Position numbers and translations under genes: made by a program. Below the pieces are notes generated by a model. The model worked only from the letters and a program-made list of their open reading frames with translations, was not told the origin of the DNA and made no database searches. Below, piece after piece: positions 1 to 9,231 of a DNA stretch of 56,841 bases. Origin of the DNA: Acidobacteriota bacterium (GTDB lineage Bacteria; Acidobacteriota; Terriglobia; Terriglobales; Acidobacteriaceae); assembly GCA_021781795.1 (NCBI GenBank), contig JAJXWA010000015.1:1-56841 (forward strand), given 5' to 3'. How positions within the stretch are numbered: position 1 is the first letter of the stretch; the number at the start of each line of letters is the position of its first letter.

Positions 1-408
1 GTGCAGTCTGGCATTGCCGGCGGCATTCTGCTCGTCAGCCAAATCAACGAAACCACGCGCGGCGCTTATCAGTTCCTCATCGACGCGGCAATCATCCTCT
101 ACTTCATTCCGTTCCTCTACATGTTTGCCGCGGTCATCAAGCTGGCACGGCGCAGGGATCGCAGAGAGAATGCCCACGCCGTGCTTGTCCCCGGCGGCGT
201 AGTGGGCACATGGATCGCTGGCGGACTCGGATTCCTTGTCGTCCTGCTCGGTATCTTTGTTTCTCTGGTGCCGCCGGGAGATTCCTCCGACAAGCTCGGC
301 TTTGAGCTGAAGCTCGTTGGTGGAACCGTCGTATCCATCCTCATCGGCCTTTTTCTCTACTGGCGCGGTGCGCGATCAAAGCAGAGTGCGGCAGAGGCAG
401 CCGACTAA
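1..408 (+). CDS. C-terminal part of an APC-type amino acid permease (partial)
   Basis: The frame is open from the first base and ends at a TAA, so only the last 135 residues are visible. They contain three hydrophobic spans (about residues 27-47, 66-88 and 103-122) joined by an arginine-rich cytoplasmic loop (KLARRRDRRE), then a short polar tail. This matches the carboxyl end of amino acid-polyamine-organocation permeases. The substrate cannot be read from this fragment. The GTG at base 1 is unlikely to be the true start, because the piece begins inside a helix without a ribosome binding site. The gene converges on lutC with 15 bases between the stops. Confidence 0.65.
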   Translation: MQSGIAGGILLVSQINETTRGAYQFLIDAAIILYFIPFLYMFAAVIKLARRRDRRENAHAVLVPGGVVGTWIAGGLGFLVVLLGIFVSLVPPGDSSDKLGFELKLVGGTVVSILIGLFLYWRGARSKQSAAEAAD

Positions 409-423
409 GCACGCAGACTCATC

Positions 424-1086
424 TCAATCTACAACGAGCAACACGTCGAGATACCGCGGTCCATGCACACCCTTGATGCGCGTCATCTCAATATCGGCCG
501 TTGCCGAGGGACCGGAAAAGAAAGTCGTCGGAAGATTCGCCGTCGCATCCAATCGCGCAAAGCATTCCGGCACCGTCTCGACCACCTGCGATGCAAAGAC
601 CACGCAGAGATGGTAATCGGGGACAAGCGAAAGGGCACGCCTGCCCTGCGCCGCAGCGTTCTGCAGCACAATCGAACCAGTCTCGGCAATCGCCACCGTA
701 CATCCCGTCAGCACGCCGTCCAGCTTGTCGAGCTGCATCGAGTCGAGACCTGCCGCTTCTTCAAACGGATAGCCCGGGGGTAGCCATGTCCGCGGCACTT
801 CGTCCGGAATGGCGATGCGATGCCGGCCCCGCTCGGCCAGCAACCCTCCGATGGCATCGGCGATTTTGCCCGATGGAGCCCGCTGCACACCTGCGTCATA
901 CTCCTGCAACCGGTGCGTGAAGAGCTCCAGCAGCGCTTCGCCCTGCCGCGTTCCGCTTCTCTTGTAGTCGCGGGGAATCGCAGCATACTCCGCCGCGCGC
1001 GCGGCATCGTTGCGCTCCGCCGGCACGCGCAGCGCGTTGCGAATGCTGCCCAGAATCGCCAAACGTGCATCGCTCTCACTTGGCAT
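424..1086 (-). CDS. lutC: LutC-like LUD-domain protein of lactate oxidation
   Basis: A protein of 220 residues with the LUD (LutC/YkgG) fold, including the conserved stretch GCTVAIAETGSIVL and a second block near ALSLVPDYHLCVV. LutC works with LutA and LutB as an iron-sulfur L-lactate dehydrogenase complex that oxidises lactate to pyruvate in the cytoplasm. I chose the ATG at 1086 (MPSESDARLAILGSIR) because the family normally starts just before this helix; an upstream start in the same frame at 1116 adds ten residues. It overlaps the end of lutB by 11 bases and is last in the lutA-lutB-lutC operon. Function by family is firm; the actual substrate is assumed. Confidence 0.88.
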   Translation of the reverse strand: MPSESDARLAILGSIRNALRVPAERNDAARAAEYAAIPRDYKRSGTRQGEALLELFTHRLQEYDAGVQRAPSGKIADAIGGLLAERGRHRIAIPDEVPRTWLPPGYPFEEAAGLDSMQLDKLDGVLTGCTVAIAETGSIVLQNAAAQGRRALSLVPDYHLCVVFASQVVETVPECFARLDATANLPTTFFSGPSATADIEMTRIKGVHGPRYLDVLLVVD

Positions 1087-2557
1087 CGCGGCTCTCCTTT
1101 GCAGCGCCAGTTGCATCGCCGCCGTTGGACTCGCGCTCTGCCCACCAGTCCCGGAAGCTCTGCTGCGGCAGCGCCTTCAGGTCGCGCGTCTGCGTCCAGC
1201 CCGACAGCATGAAGGGAAGGCGTTCAATGAATCCGCTTTTTGAGACAAAGATCTTTTGCGCCAGTTGGCCCATGTGCTGCGCCAGCGTGAAGCGTTGCGC
1301 ACTGCTCATCACAAACGCGGCGGCCTGCATGCCCACGTTCCACACGCCCAGTTTGCCGCCGAGTGTTTTCTGGTCCTGCTCCACCACTTTGCCGCGAAGA
1401 TGAATCAGCACCTCGGGAATATTGATCTTGACCGGGCAGACCTCATAGCAGGCCCCGCACAACGAAGATGCATAGGGCAGCGTTCGCCCCTGCTCCATCG
1501 AGTGCAACTGCGGCGTGAGAATGGCTCCAATCGGCCCTGGATAGGCAGACTCATACGCATGCCCCCCCGTCTGGTGATAAACCGGGCACGCATTCAGGCA
1601 GGCTGCGCAGCGAATGCACTTCAGCGTCTGCCGCGCTTCGCCATCCGCAAGAATCGGACTGCGGCCATTGTCGAGCAGCACAACGTGAAATTCCTTCGGC
1701 CCATCGCCCTCGTGCACGCCCGTCCAAATCGAGTTGTAGGGATTCATCCGCTCGCCCGTTGCCGAGCGCGGCAGCGTCTGCAGCACAACCTCCAGATCGC
1801 GAAAACGCGGAAGCACCTTCTCAATGCCCACCAGCGAGATGAGCACATCGGGCAGCGTGAGGCACATGCGGCCGTTGCCCTCTGACTCGACGATGCAGAC
1901 CGCGCCGTTCTCCGCCACCAGAAAATTCGCGCCCGACACAGCTACCTTGATGCGCAGATACTTCTCGCGCAGATACGCGCGCGCCGCCGCACACAGGTCC
2001 TCGGGCTTGTCGCCTAGCTCGGGCAGATGCATCTCACGCTGAAAGATCTCGCGCACCTGCTGGCGGTTCTTGTGCAGCGCCGGCACCACAAAGTGCGAAG
2101 GCTTGTCGTGGCCAAGCTGCACGATCAGCTCCGCCAGGTCCGTCTCATGCGGACGAACGCCGTTCGCTTCAAGATGGCGATTGAGCCCAATCTCTTCCGA
2201 GGTCATCGTCTTGATCTTGATGACCTCTTTCGCCTGATGGCGCTGGATGAGCCCGAGAATGATGCGGTTCGCTTCGGCAGCATCGCGCGCCCAGTGCACC
2301 GTTCCGCCTGCGCGCGTGCAGTTGCGCTCGAACTCGACGAGGTATTCGTCCAGATGCTCCAGCGCGTGCGCGCGAATCGCGGATCCGGCCTCGCGCAGCG
2401 CCTCCCAGTCCGGCAGCTCGCCCACCACACGGTTGCGCTTGGCCTGGATTACATCCGTCGCGTGGCGCACGTTTCTGCGGATCTGCGAGTCGGCCAGCAG
2501 CTCCTTCGCCGCTTCTGGAAAGCTGCGATTCGTCCAGTGAGACTGCGGCGCGCTCAT
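1076..2557 (-). CDS. lutB: LutB-like iron-sulfur protein of lactate oxidation
   Basis: A protein of 493 residues with an N-terminal LUD domain and, near residues 310-325 and 360-375, two ferredoxin-type 4Fe-4S motifs (CIRCAACLNACP and CGACYEVCP). This is the LutB/YkgF arrangement: LUD domain, two 4Fe-4S clusters, then a short C-terminal LutB domain. It is the electron-transfer subunit of the LutABC L-lactate dehydrogenase. The start at 2557 overlaps the lutA stop (ATGA), which indicates translational coupling; the open frame extends further upstream but only into lutA. The C-terminal tail is polar and overlaps lutC. Confidence 0.92.
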   Translation of the reverse strand: MSAPQSHWTNRSFPEAAKELLADSQIRRNVRHATDVIQAKRNRVVGELPDWEALREAGSAIRAHALEHLDEYLVEFERNCTRAGGTVHWARDAAEANRIILGLIQRHQAKEVIKIKTMTSEEIGLNRHLEANGVRPHETDLAELIVQLGHDKPSHFVVPALHKNRQQVREIFQREMHLPELGDKPEDLCAAARAYLREKYLRIKVAVSGANFLVAENGAVCIVESEGNGRMCLTLPDVLISLVGIEKVLPRFRDLEVVLQTLPRSATGERMNPYNSIWTGVHEGDGPKEFHVVLLDNGRSPILADGEARQTLKCIRCAACLNACPVYHQTGGHAYESAYPGPIGAILTPQLHSMEQGRTLPYASSLCGACYEVCPVKINIPEVLIHLRGKVVEQDQKTLGGKLGVWNVGMQAAAFVMSSAQRFTLAQHMGQLAQKIFVSKSGFIERLPFMLSGWTQTRDLKALPQQSFRDWWAERESNGGDATGAAKESRDAK

Positions 2558-3291
2558 GCCTGCCCTCCAGTGGATGCCAGGATCTCCGCAATGTGCGCTG
2601 TGCGCACCAGCGTGCGCTGACGATGCAGCGATCCATAGATGTGCATCAGGCAGGAATTGTCCACTGCCGTGCAAACCTCCGCGCCGGTGTTCAGGACCGT
2701 GCGCACCTTCTCTGCCAGCATCGCCGACGACACATCGGCATTCTTGATCGAAAACGTTCCGCCAAATCCGCAACACTCCTGCGGATTCTCAATCGAAAGC
2801 AACTCAAGCCCGCGCACCTTGTTCAGCAGCCGCACCGGAATGTCGCCCAGGTGCAGGCTGCGCTGCGAGTGGCAACTGGTATGCAGCGTCACCTTGTGCG
2901 GAAACGTCGCGCCCACATCCTCCACGCCCAGACGCTTCACCAGCAGTTCGGTAAATTCATACACCCGCGGCAACAGTGCTTCCACATCCGCCGCGAGCTT
3001 CGCATCGCCTGCCATCTCGGCAGCTTTCAGATAGTGATCGCGCATCATCGACACGCAGGAGCTGGAGGGAGCAACCACAGTCTCGGCGTCGCGATAGACC
3101 CCTACAAAGTGGCGAATGATGGGAACAGCCTCGTGCAGGTAGCCGGTATTCCAGTGCATCTGTCCGCAGCAGGTCTGCTCTTTGCGAAACTCGACCGTGT
3201 GGCCCAGCCGCTCCAATACACGCACCACAGACTTGCCCGTCTCGGGAAACAGCGTGTCGTTATAGCAGGTGATGAAGAGCGAGATGCGCAA
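2554..3291 (-). CDS. lutA: LutA-like (Fe-S)-binding CCG-domain protein
   Basis: A protein of 245 residues with two cysteine-rich CCG domains: EQTCCGQMHWNTG in the first half and PQECCGFGGTFSIKN in the second, each with its companion cysteines (SSSCVSMM; DNSCLMHI). This is the length and order of LutA/YkgE, the catalytic-side subunit of the LutABC lactate dehydrogenase, related to the CCG subunit of glycolate oxidase and heterodisulfide reductase. It is the first gene of the operon and overlaps lutB by 4 bases. The 151-base upstream gap contains an exact TTGACA hexamer on the minus strand (3389-3384), but no convincing -10 at normal spacing, so the promoter is only a guess. Confidence 0.9.
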   Translation of the reverse strand: MRISLFITCYNDTLFPETGKSVVRVLERLGHTVEFRKEQTCCGQMHWNTGYLHEAVPIIRHFVGVYRDAETVVAPSSSCVSMMRDHYLKAAEMAGDAKLAADVEALLPRVYEFTELLVKRLGVEDVGATFPHKVTLHTSCHSQRSLHLGDIPVRLLNKVRGLELLSIENPQECCGFGGTFSIKNADVSSAMLAEKVRTVLNTGAEVCTAVDNSCLMHIYGSLHRQRTLVRTAHIAEILASTGGQA

Positions 3292-3442
3292 CGACAGGTC
3301 CTCCAGTTCGGTTCATCCGGCGGGGCACAGACCGTCGCCAACGGTGCGGGCAATGCAGATTGTGCCAACCACCCATTCCATCATGTCAAAGAGAAAGAAT
3401 TGTGTCTATTGAAATCTTCCAGGAGTCCTGCCTCGTGTCCGT

Positions 3443-3721
3443 TTAAGCCTCTTTGCCGGCCTCTGTTGCCAGCGCAAAATCCTTCTCCGTCAGGCCGCCT
3501 GCATCGTGCGTCACCAGCGCCAGCCGGACGCGATTGTAACGAATGTCGATATCCGGATGGTGGCCGGCCCTCTCTGCCAGCTCGCCCACGCGATTCACAA
3601 AACCCAGCGCCGCGCGAAAGTCCTTGAAGGCAAACGTGCGCACCAGCTCGCCATTTTCCACCTGCCACTCCGGCAGGGTTGCAAGACGCGCACTGAGCTT
3701 TGGCCCGGTCAGGATCGACAT
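3443..3721 (-). CDS. phhB: Pterin-4a-carbinolamine dehydratase
   Basis: A protein of 92 residues carrying the family signature around ERAGHHPDIDIRYNRV, followed by LALVTHDAGGLTEKD. The paired histidines and the later H and D are the catalytic and structural residues of 4a-hydroxytetrahydrobiopterin dehydratase. The enzyme recycles the pterin cofactor of aromatic amino acid hydroxylases; bacterial members can also serve in other pterin pathways. The ATG at 3721 gives the usual length of about 95 residues, while an upstream in-frame start would add 20 unconserved residues. No hydroxylase gene is nearby. It lies between the molybdenum hydroxylase and lutA on the same strand, with gaps of about 150 bases on both sides, so it may be transcribed alone. 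Confidence 0.88.
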   Translation of the reverse strand: MSILTGPKLSARLATLPEWQVENGELVRTFAFKDFRAALGFVNRVGELAERAGHHPDIDIRYNRVRLALVTHDAGGLTEKDFALATEAGKEA

Positions 3722-3885
3722 GGTTGCACCTCCACGCGCGGGTACAGACCGCATGCAGCCCTGCCGCGCCGTCCCGACCATTGTAGGATTGAAGGCCCGT
3801 GCAATGCACCCGAATCGCCCACGCGCCGCATGCAGGCTCGCGCGTCACGCATGGGCAAAGTCTTCGTGCAAGCCGCAGTCTACGC

Positions 3886-6138
3886 TCAGGCCAGGCTGAA
3901 TCCGCTCCTCTTCAGCGGCAGCGTGCGCACCCGTTTCCCCGTCGCCGCATAGATGGCGTTGCAGATAGCAGGAATTGCCGGCGGCAGCGCGGGTTCTCCC
4001 AGTCCTGTCGGCGAGTTCGGCGTGATGCGCCACGACACGTGAATCTCCGGAATCTGCCGCATCCGCATCAGAGGATACTGTGCGAAGTTGGTCTGCTCCA
4101 CCCGTCCTCCGGCCAGCGTCACCTCGAGCATCGTGTGGCTCATGGCTTCGACCACCGCTCCCTCCACCTGCGCCCGCGCGCCCGACGGGTTGATAATCTG
4201 GCGGCCCACATCCGTCACCACCCAGACCTTGTTGACGCGCACGCGATTGTCCGCATCCACCGTGACCTCGGCGACCTGGGCGCTATAACCCAGATGGCAG
4301 GAATAGGCTGCAATGCCCATCCCGGTCCCGGGCGCGCGCTTGCGGCTGCGCCAGTTGCTCTCTTCCGCCACCTGCCGCAGCACGCCAGCCAGCCGATCCG
4401 GATGGAAGCGATATTCTTCAGGACCGCGCTGAGGATTCTCTTCGCCTGCTGGCATCGGAACCGGCGTAGCCGCCAGAAGCTCCAGTTGCAGATCGAGGGG
4501 ATCACGCCCGGCCGCATGAGCCACCTCATCCAGGAAGGATTGCCCCACAAACGCAATCGCGTTCGCGCCCGGCGCCCGCATCGGCCCGGTGCGCAACCAC
4601 AGCGGCATGGCCGTATGACCGATGAAGTAGTTTGGCACGCGGCCCGATGGAAACTCCTCCGCGCCAATGCCTGCCGATGGCGCAGCGTGAGCGCCGTCGC
4701 CGAATGTAACCAGATGCTGCCGCCACGCCGTCACCTTGCCCTGCGCATCGAGCGCGGCCTTCATGCCGTGCCAGCCCGCGGGCCGGTAGGCATCGTGGGC
4801 AAAATCGTCCTCGCGGGACCACACCAGCTTCACTGGCGCATTTACTGCGCGCGAAATCCACGCCGCCTCCACCATGTAGTCGTTCATCAGCCGGCGTCCA
4901 AAGCCACCGCCGGTTCGCGTAAGGTGGACAGTAATATTGCTCTCCGCAATACCAAGTTCTTTCGCTACCAGGCGCCGACCGCCGCCGGGCGCCTGGCTCG
5001 TCGTCCAGATCTCCACCTTCCCATCGTGCACGTGCGCCGTGGTGTTCTGCGGCTCCATCGCCCCGTGCGAAAGGAACGGATAGGCATACTCAGCCTCCAC
5101 CACTTTTGCAGCCGACTTGAAGGTACCATCGACGTCGCCATAACTGCGCAGCGTGTGGCCGGGCGGCTCCTTCAGCATTTGCTGCGCCTTTTCCGCAAAA
5201 GCCTCGCTGCTCTGTGTGGCAGCCGTTGGCGAGCCCGCGGCAACGTCCCACTCCACCTTCAGCACTTTGCGCGCCGCCTGCGCCTGCCACCAGGTCTCGG
5301 CCACAATTGCGATGCCAGGTTCAAGCCCCGGATCGGAATCCACTACAGCACTGCTGCGTACACTGCCTTCCACAATGAACGCATCGCGTATGCCGCTCAT
5401 CCCCTTGATCTGGTCGAGATTCGCGCTCTTCACCTTGCCGGCAAACACCGGACACTTCTGATACACCGCGTGCAGCATCCCCGGCACCTTCACATCGATG
5501 CCGAAGAGCGGCTTGCCCGTAAGCAGCGCAGGGTTATCGACGCCCGTCGTGAATTTCCCGATAATCCGGTACTCCTTCGGGTCCTTCATGTGCAGCGTTG
5601 CCTGGTCGGGTAAGGGAAGCTTCGCGGCATCCTCCGCCAGCTCGCCATACCCCAGCGAACGCTCGGTAGCAGCGTGCAGCACGCGACCCGCCTGTGTGGA
5701 GCACTGCGCCTCCGGCACGCCCCAGCGCGCCGCTGCTGCTGCAATCATCAGTTGCCGTCCGGCAGCGCCCACATGCCGCAGGGGCTCCCAGTTAATCGGC
5801 GTCGCCATCGACCCGCCTGCAAATTGCGGGCCGTACGTGCTCTCGTCCAGGCTGGCCTGCTCCACCTGTACCTGGCTCCACTCCACATCCAGTTCCTCGG
5901 CAATGAGCATGGGAAGCATGGTGCGAATGCCCTGCCCAATCTCCGGATTCTTGGCCTCAATCACCACCTTACCGTCCGCAGTTACGCGCACGAAGGCGCG
6001 CGGTGACAGCCCCGACGGACGCGGTGCGCCTTGCGCGGATGCGAATCTTCGCGAAGTCGGTGTCTCATACAGCCTGAGCGCCATGCCTCCGCCCGCCAGG
6101 GCCGTCAATTGCAGAAAGTGCCGCCGGTTGACTCGCAT
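3886..6138 (-). CDS. Molybdopterin-binding subunit of an IorB-type aldehyde/xanthine oxidase-family enzyme
   Basis: A 750-residue protein that begins with a twin-arginine signal (MRVNRRHFLQLTALAGGG), followed by two copies of the molybdopterin-binding aldehyde dehydrogenase domain. This is the isoquinoline 1-oxidoreductase beta-subunit (IorB) arrangement, which lacks the FAD subunit of xanthine dehydrogenase. Such enzymes hydroxylate heterocycles or oxidise aldehydes in the periplasm and pass electrons through the 2Fe-2S subunit to a cytochrome or quinone. The start at 6138 follows a good ribosome binding site (CAGGAGGGAATCAG). It lies 20 bases behind the 2Fe-2S subunit gene. The substrate cannot be told from sequence. 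Confidence 0.85.
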   Translation of the reverse strand: MRVNRRHFLQLTALAGGGMALRLYETPTSRRFASAQGAPRPSGLSPRAFVRVTADGKVVIEAKNPEIGQGIRTMLPMLIAEELDVEWSQVQVEQASLDESTYGPQFAGGSMATPINWEPLRHVGAAGRQLMIAAAAARWGVPEAQCSTQAGRVLHAATERSLGYGELAEDAAKLPLPDQATLHMKDPKEYRIIGKFTTGVDNPALLTGKPLFGIDVKVPGMLHAVYQKCPVFAGKVKSANLDQIKGMSGIRDAFIVEGSVRSSAVVDSDPGLEPGIAIVAETWWQAQAARKVLKVEWDVAAGSPTAATQSSEAFAEKAQQMLKEPPGHTLRSYGDVDGTFKSAAKVVEAEYAYPFLSHGAMEPQNTTAHVHDGKVEIWTTSQAPGGGRRLVAKELGIAESNITVHLTRTGGGFGRRLMNDYMVEAAWISRAVNAPVKLVWSREDDFAHDAYRPAGWHGMKAALDAQGKVTAWRQHLVTFGDGAHAAPSAGIGAEEFPSGRVPNYFIGHTAMPLWLRTGPMRAPGANAIAFVGQSFLDEVAHAAGRDPLDLQLELLAATPVPMPAGEENPQRGPEEYRFHPDRLAGVLRQVAEESNWRSRKRAPGTGMGIAAYSCHLGYSAQVAEVTVDADNRVRVNKVWVVTDVGRQIINPSGARAQVEGAVVEAMSHTMLEVTLAGGRVEQTNFAQYPLMRMRQIPEIHVSWRITPNSPTGLGEPALPPAIPAICNAIYAATGKRVRTLPLKRSGFSLA

Positions 6139-6158
6139 CTGATTCCCTCCTGTATGAG

Positions 6159-6632
6159 CTAGTCGCGCAGCGCCGGCATCAACTGTCCGGCAGCGCGGTG
6201 AATGGCTTCGCGAATCCTCGGATAGGTGCCGCACCGGCAAAGGTTGCCGTTCATCGCCGTATCGATCTCGTCATCGGTTGGCTTTGGCGTCCGATCCAAC
6301 AGCGCAGCGGCGCTCATCATCTGCCCAGACTGGCAGTACCCGCATTGCGGCACGTCCAGCTCGCCCCACGCTTTCTGAACCGGGTGCGATCCGTCCGCGG
6401 ACAGCCCTTCCACCGTGGTAATCGACGATCCGGCTACAACCGACACGGGCGTGATGCAGGATCGCGTCGGATGGCCTTCGACCAGCACGGTGCAAGCCCC
6501 GCACACGCCAATTCCGCACCCATACTTGGGCCCCACCAGGTCAAGATGCTCGCGCAGCACCCACAGCAAGGGAGTATCCCCCGCCGCATCCACCTGTACC
6601 GGCTTCTGATTGACGTTGAGCTTGACAGACAC
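6159..6632 (-). CDS. 2Fe-2S subunit (IorA/CoxS-like) of the molybdenum hydroxylase
   Basis: A 157-residue protein with the two 2Fe-2S modules of the xanthine oxidase small subunit: a plant-ferredoxin type cluster ([15 protein letters not shown], then RSC) and a helical C-terminal cluster (CGYCQSGQ, then [12 protein letters not shown]). It transfers electrons from the molybdenum cofactor in the partner encoded just downstream. I chose the GTG at 6632 because AAGGAGG lies directly upstream; a TTG ten codons earlier is also open. It carries no signal of its own and would be exported together with the Tat-tagged large subunit. No FAD subunit or XdhC-type maturation gene is in view. Confidence 0.86.
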   Translation of the reverse strand: MSVKLNVNQKPVQVDAAGDTPLLWVLREHLDLVGPKYGCGIGVCGACTVLVEGHPTRSCITPVSVVAGSSITTVEGLSADGSHPVQKAWGELDVPQCGYCQSGQMMSAAALLDRTPKPTDDEIDTAMNGNLCRCGTYPRIREAIHRAAGQLMPALRD

Positions 6633-6824
6633 GTGCCCTCCTTCGCCGCCCGGGAGCGACAAACGCAGTGGTGCAAGTAGTTTTGCCGGGAAAGCTGCCC
6701 AAGACAGTGATCGGCATCACATCTTCATCCGCCTGCGCGGGCGTGCCGCCAATTTGAGACTCCCGCATTGATGCCCTAGACTGGACTTTCGGCCCGCTCA
6801 ACGCGTGGACCGTCAAGGGAGCGC

Positions 6825-7622
6825 ATGCACTTCAACTTTGCCTTTACTGCCGTTCAGGTCCTGTGGACTCTGACTCTGGCGGCCCACCTCGTTCTGCTTG
6901 TCGTGCTGCTCGGGCGCGATCGCATCCGCCGCTTTCGCTGGTTCTTCACCGGCATCGCCCTCGTCACCTTTCGCCTGATTGCCAGCCGACTGCTCTTCGG
7001 CCGCATGCCGCAGCTCGTCTTGGGCGAAACGTTTCTGGTCCTCGGCTTCATCTCAGTTGTCGTTGGACTGCTCGTCCTCGTCGAGCTGTCGCGTATGACC
7101 TTCCGCAACGCTACCCCACCCGCCTGGGGCATGGGCATCACGGCTTCACTCACCATCAGCGCCCTCGCGCTCGCTGTTATGGGCCCCTGGCCCGCGCTGG
7201 TATCTATTGTCCCCAACTCGCTCATGAATGCAGTCAACCTGCTGCAGTTGCTCACGCAAAAGGGCGGAATCGCAGTCGATCTGCTGTCGGTTTGCCTCGG
7301 ACTTCTGTCCGTATTCTTCGGTAGAAGGTGTGGCACCGGCTGGCGCTTGCACCCTCAGCTTGTCATCATCGGTCTCTCGACCGCCTCACTCGGTCAGCTC
7401 GCCACGCAGCTCATCTGGCAGGCGATTGCCAAATCTGCAGCGCCACACAGCATGGCCGAGTATGTCCACATCATGGACCTGCGCGAGAAGCTGCTGAACG
7501 CCAACAGCGTCATCTATGTAGTGGTCCTCATCTGGTGGATTCTGTGGCTGTGGTTTGACGAGCCCGGAGCCAGACTCTCGACGGACGAAACCACCGGCAG
7601 CGAAGGTCCCGCCGCAGCGTAG
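6825..7622 (+). CDS. Hypothetical membrane protein with about seven transmembrane segments
   Basis: A 265-residue protein that I do not recognise. It has about seven hydrophobic spans spaced through its whole length and a short acidic C-terminal tail (STDETTGSEGP). The first spans are separated by a basic loop (GRDRIRRFRW), which suggests an intracellular loop there. The start at 6825 follows a ribosome binding site (AAGGGAGCGC). It is transcribed divergently from the molybdenum hydroxylase genes (192-base gap) and converges on the RNase gene with 6 bases between the stops. No catalytic or binding motif was seen. Confidence 0.75.
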   Translation: MHFNFAFTAVQVLWTLTLAAHLVLLVVLLGRDRIRRFRWFFTGIALVTFRLIASRLLFGRMPQLVLGETFLVLGFISVVVGLLVLVELSRMTFRNATPPAWGMGITASLTISALALAVMGPWPALVSIVPNSLMNAVNLLQLLTQKGGIAVDLLSVCLGLLSVFFGRRCGTGWRLHPQLVIIGLSTASLGQLATQLIWQAIAKSAAPHSMAEYVHIMDLREKLLNANSVIYVVVLIWWILWLWFDEPGARLSTDETTGSEGPAAA

Positions 7623-7628
7623 CGATCC

Positions 7629-9113
7629 CTAGATCGTAAAGTCTACGAATCCTCGCTCCGGGTCCGTGGAAGTCAGCGTCACCGTCAGTCGATCCCCCAC
7701 GTCCAGCCTGCGCGCTCCAGGCTTGCCCGCATTCACGAGCATGCCCTCTACGTGAGGATCCAGAGTGCGCACAAAGGTGCCGTAGTGGTTGACGCCGGTC
7801 ACGATGGCGCGAAACTTCTCGCCAATCCGCGGCCGCAGCACCACCGCCGCGATACGCTTCTGCATCTCGCGCTCCACCTTGCGCGCTGCATCCTCCATCA
7901 GCGTGCAGTGCTGCGCAATGGCGTCCAGATCGCCCACTGAATACGGCGCCTGCGCTCGTACGAACCATGCCTTCAGCAGCCGCTGCGTCACCATATCCGG
8001 AAACCGCCGGTTCGGCGCGGTCGAATGCGTGTAGTCCTGCACGGCAAGACCAAAGTGGCCCGGAGACGCATCGTTCGCACGGACCAGCACGTACTCGCCC
8101 GGCCCCATCAGCTTCACCACCGCCAGCGAGAGATCTGGAAAATGATCCGGGTCCTTCTGCTTCTGCTGAAGCAGAAAATCATTCAGCGCCTTGGAGTCGG
8201 GAGCCGCTGGCAGCTTGGTGCCGAGCTGCTCGGCCAGCTCCACGATGCGGTCCCAGCGCTTGGGCACGCGCACCACTCTGCGGATGGACGCCACGCCTGC
8301 GTCGTCGAAGATGCGCGCAATCACGCCATTGGCCGAGACCATGAACTCTTCGATCAAATTCGTCGCGCGATTCTTTTCGAGCCGGGTAATCTCTACCGCT
8401 TCCTCTGCCAGCATCACCGGACGCGTCTCGATCGTCTCCAGATCCAGCGCCCCATGCTGAAACCGGCAACCTAGCAGTCGCTGCGCCGCCGCATCCTGCA
8501 GCTTGATCTGCGCCGCGAGATCTTGATTCGCCGCCACCTTGGCTGGCGCTTCCCCTTCGCCTGCTAGCCACTTGCCCACGCTGTTGTAGGCGAGCTGGGC
8601 TCGGTTCCGGACCCACGCACGATAGGCCTTGCCATTCTCCACCGCGCCCGCCGCATCCACGGTGAACTCAATCACCACTGCGGCCCGGTCCTCATTCTCG
8701 TTCAGCGACGTGATGCCTTCGGAGAGATCCGTCGGCAGCATCGGGAACACCCGCACTCCGGTGTAGACCGATGTCGTCTCGCTGCGCGCGTGGCTGTCGA
8801 TCGCCGTCCCTCTGGTCACACGGGCATCCACATCGGCTACCCCCACCAGCACGCGAATCCTTCCATCCGCAAGCTGCTCGGCCCACTCAATCTGGTCGAG
8901 ATCTTTCGACGTGTCGTTATCAATTGAAGACCACAGCAGTTGCCGCAAGTCCTGAAAAGGCTGATCTGTTCCTTGACCGGCCTCTGCGCGAATCCTCTCG
9001 AGCTGCGCCTCGGTGCCTGCAGGGAACTCCGGCTGGAAACCATGCTCGATCATGGCTTCATGCGCTGCCGCTACCAGATTGAAGTGCGATGCATGTCCGT
9101 TCCGCGTGGCCAC
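7629..9113 (-). CDS. RNB-domain exoribonuclease (RNase II/R family)
   Basis: A 494-residue protein dominated by an RNB catalytic domain, with the acidic cluster SIDNDTSKDLDQ at about residues 63-74. RNase II has four acidic residues here; this protein shows D65, D67, D71 and D73 with Q74 at the last position, a form I believe occurs in a bacterial RNB subgroup. The last 65 residues (about 430-494) look like an S1 RNA-binding domain. The N-terminal cold-shock domains of RNase II/R are missing, which explains the short length. It would degrade RNA 3' to 5' in the cytoplasm. It lies just downstream of the cytochrome cluster (118-base gap) but has no obvious functional tie to it. Confidence 0.82.
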   Translation of the reverse strand: MATRNGHASHFNLVAAAHEAMIEHGFQPEFPAGTEAQLERIRAEAGQGTDQPFQDLRQLLWSSIDNDTSKDLDQIEWAEQLADGRIRVLVGVADVDARVTRGTAIDSHARSETTSVYTGVRVFPMLPTDLSEGITSLNENEDRAAVVIEFTVDAAGAVENGKAYRAWVRNRAQLAYNSVGKWLAGEGEAPAKVAANQDLAAQIKLQDAAAQRLLGCRFQHGALDLETIETRPVMLAEEAVEITRLEKNRATNLIEEFMVSANGVIARIFDDAGVASIRRVVRVPKRWDRIVELAEQLGTKLPAAPDSKALNDFLLQQKQKDPDHFPDLSLAVVKLMGPGEYVLVRANDASPGHFGLAVQDYTHSTAPNRRFPDMVTQRLLKAWFVRAQAPYSVGDLDAIAQHCTLMEDAARKVEREMQKRIAAVVLRPRIGEKFRAIVTGVNHYGTFVRTLDPHVEGMLVNAGKPGARRLDVGDRLTVTLTSTDPERGFVDFTI

Positions 9114-9231
9114 TCGGACGCCTCCTTGCGAAGCATCAGCCTAACACGGCGCATCGCATGCCCGGATGAACGCAAAAAGAGGACAAACCTTCGCCGATTC
9201 GCCCTCTCACTATTCCGTCTGCGCTCGCGCG

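Noticed and set aside
1..3. GTG at the first base as a true start codon
   Set aside because: The protein begins in mid-domain without a ribosome binding site; the frame is simply cut by the window edge.
3886..6632. Xanthine dehydrogenase as the name of the molybdenum enzyme
   Set aside because: The FAD subunit is missing, the large subunit has a Tat signal, and the layout is IorAB-like; purine genes are not nearby.
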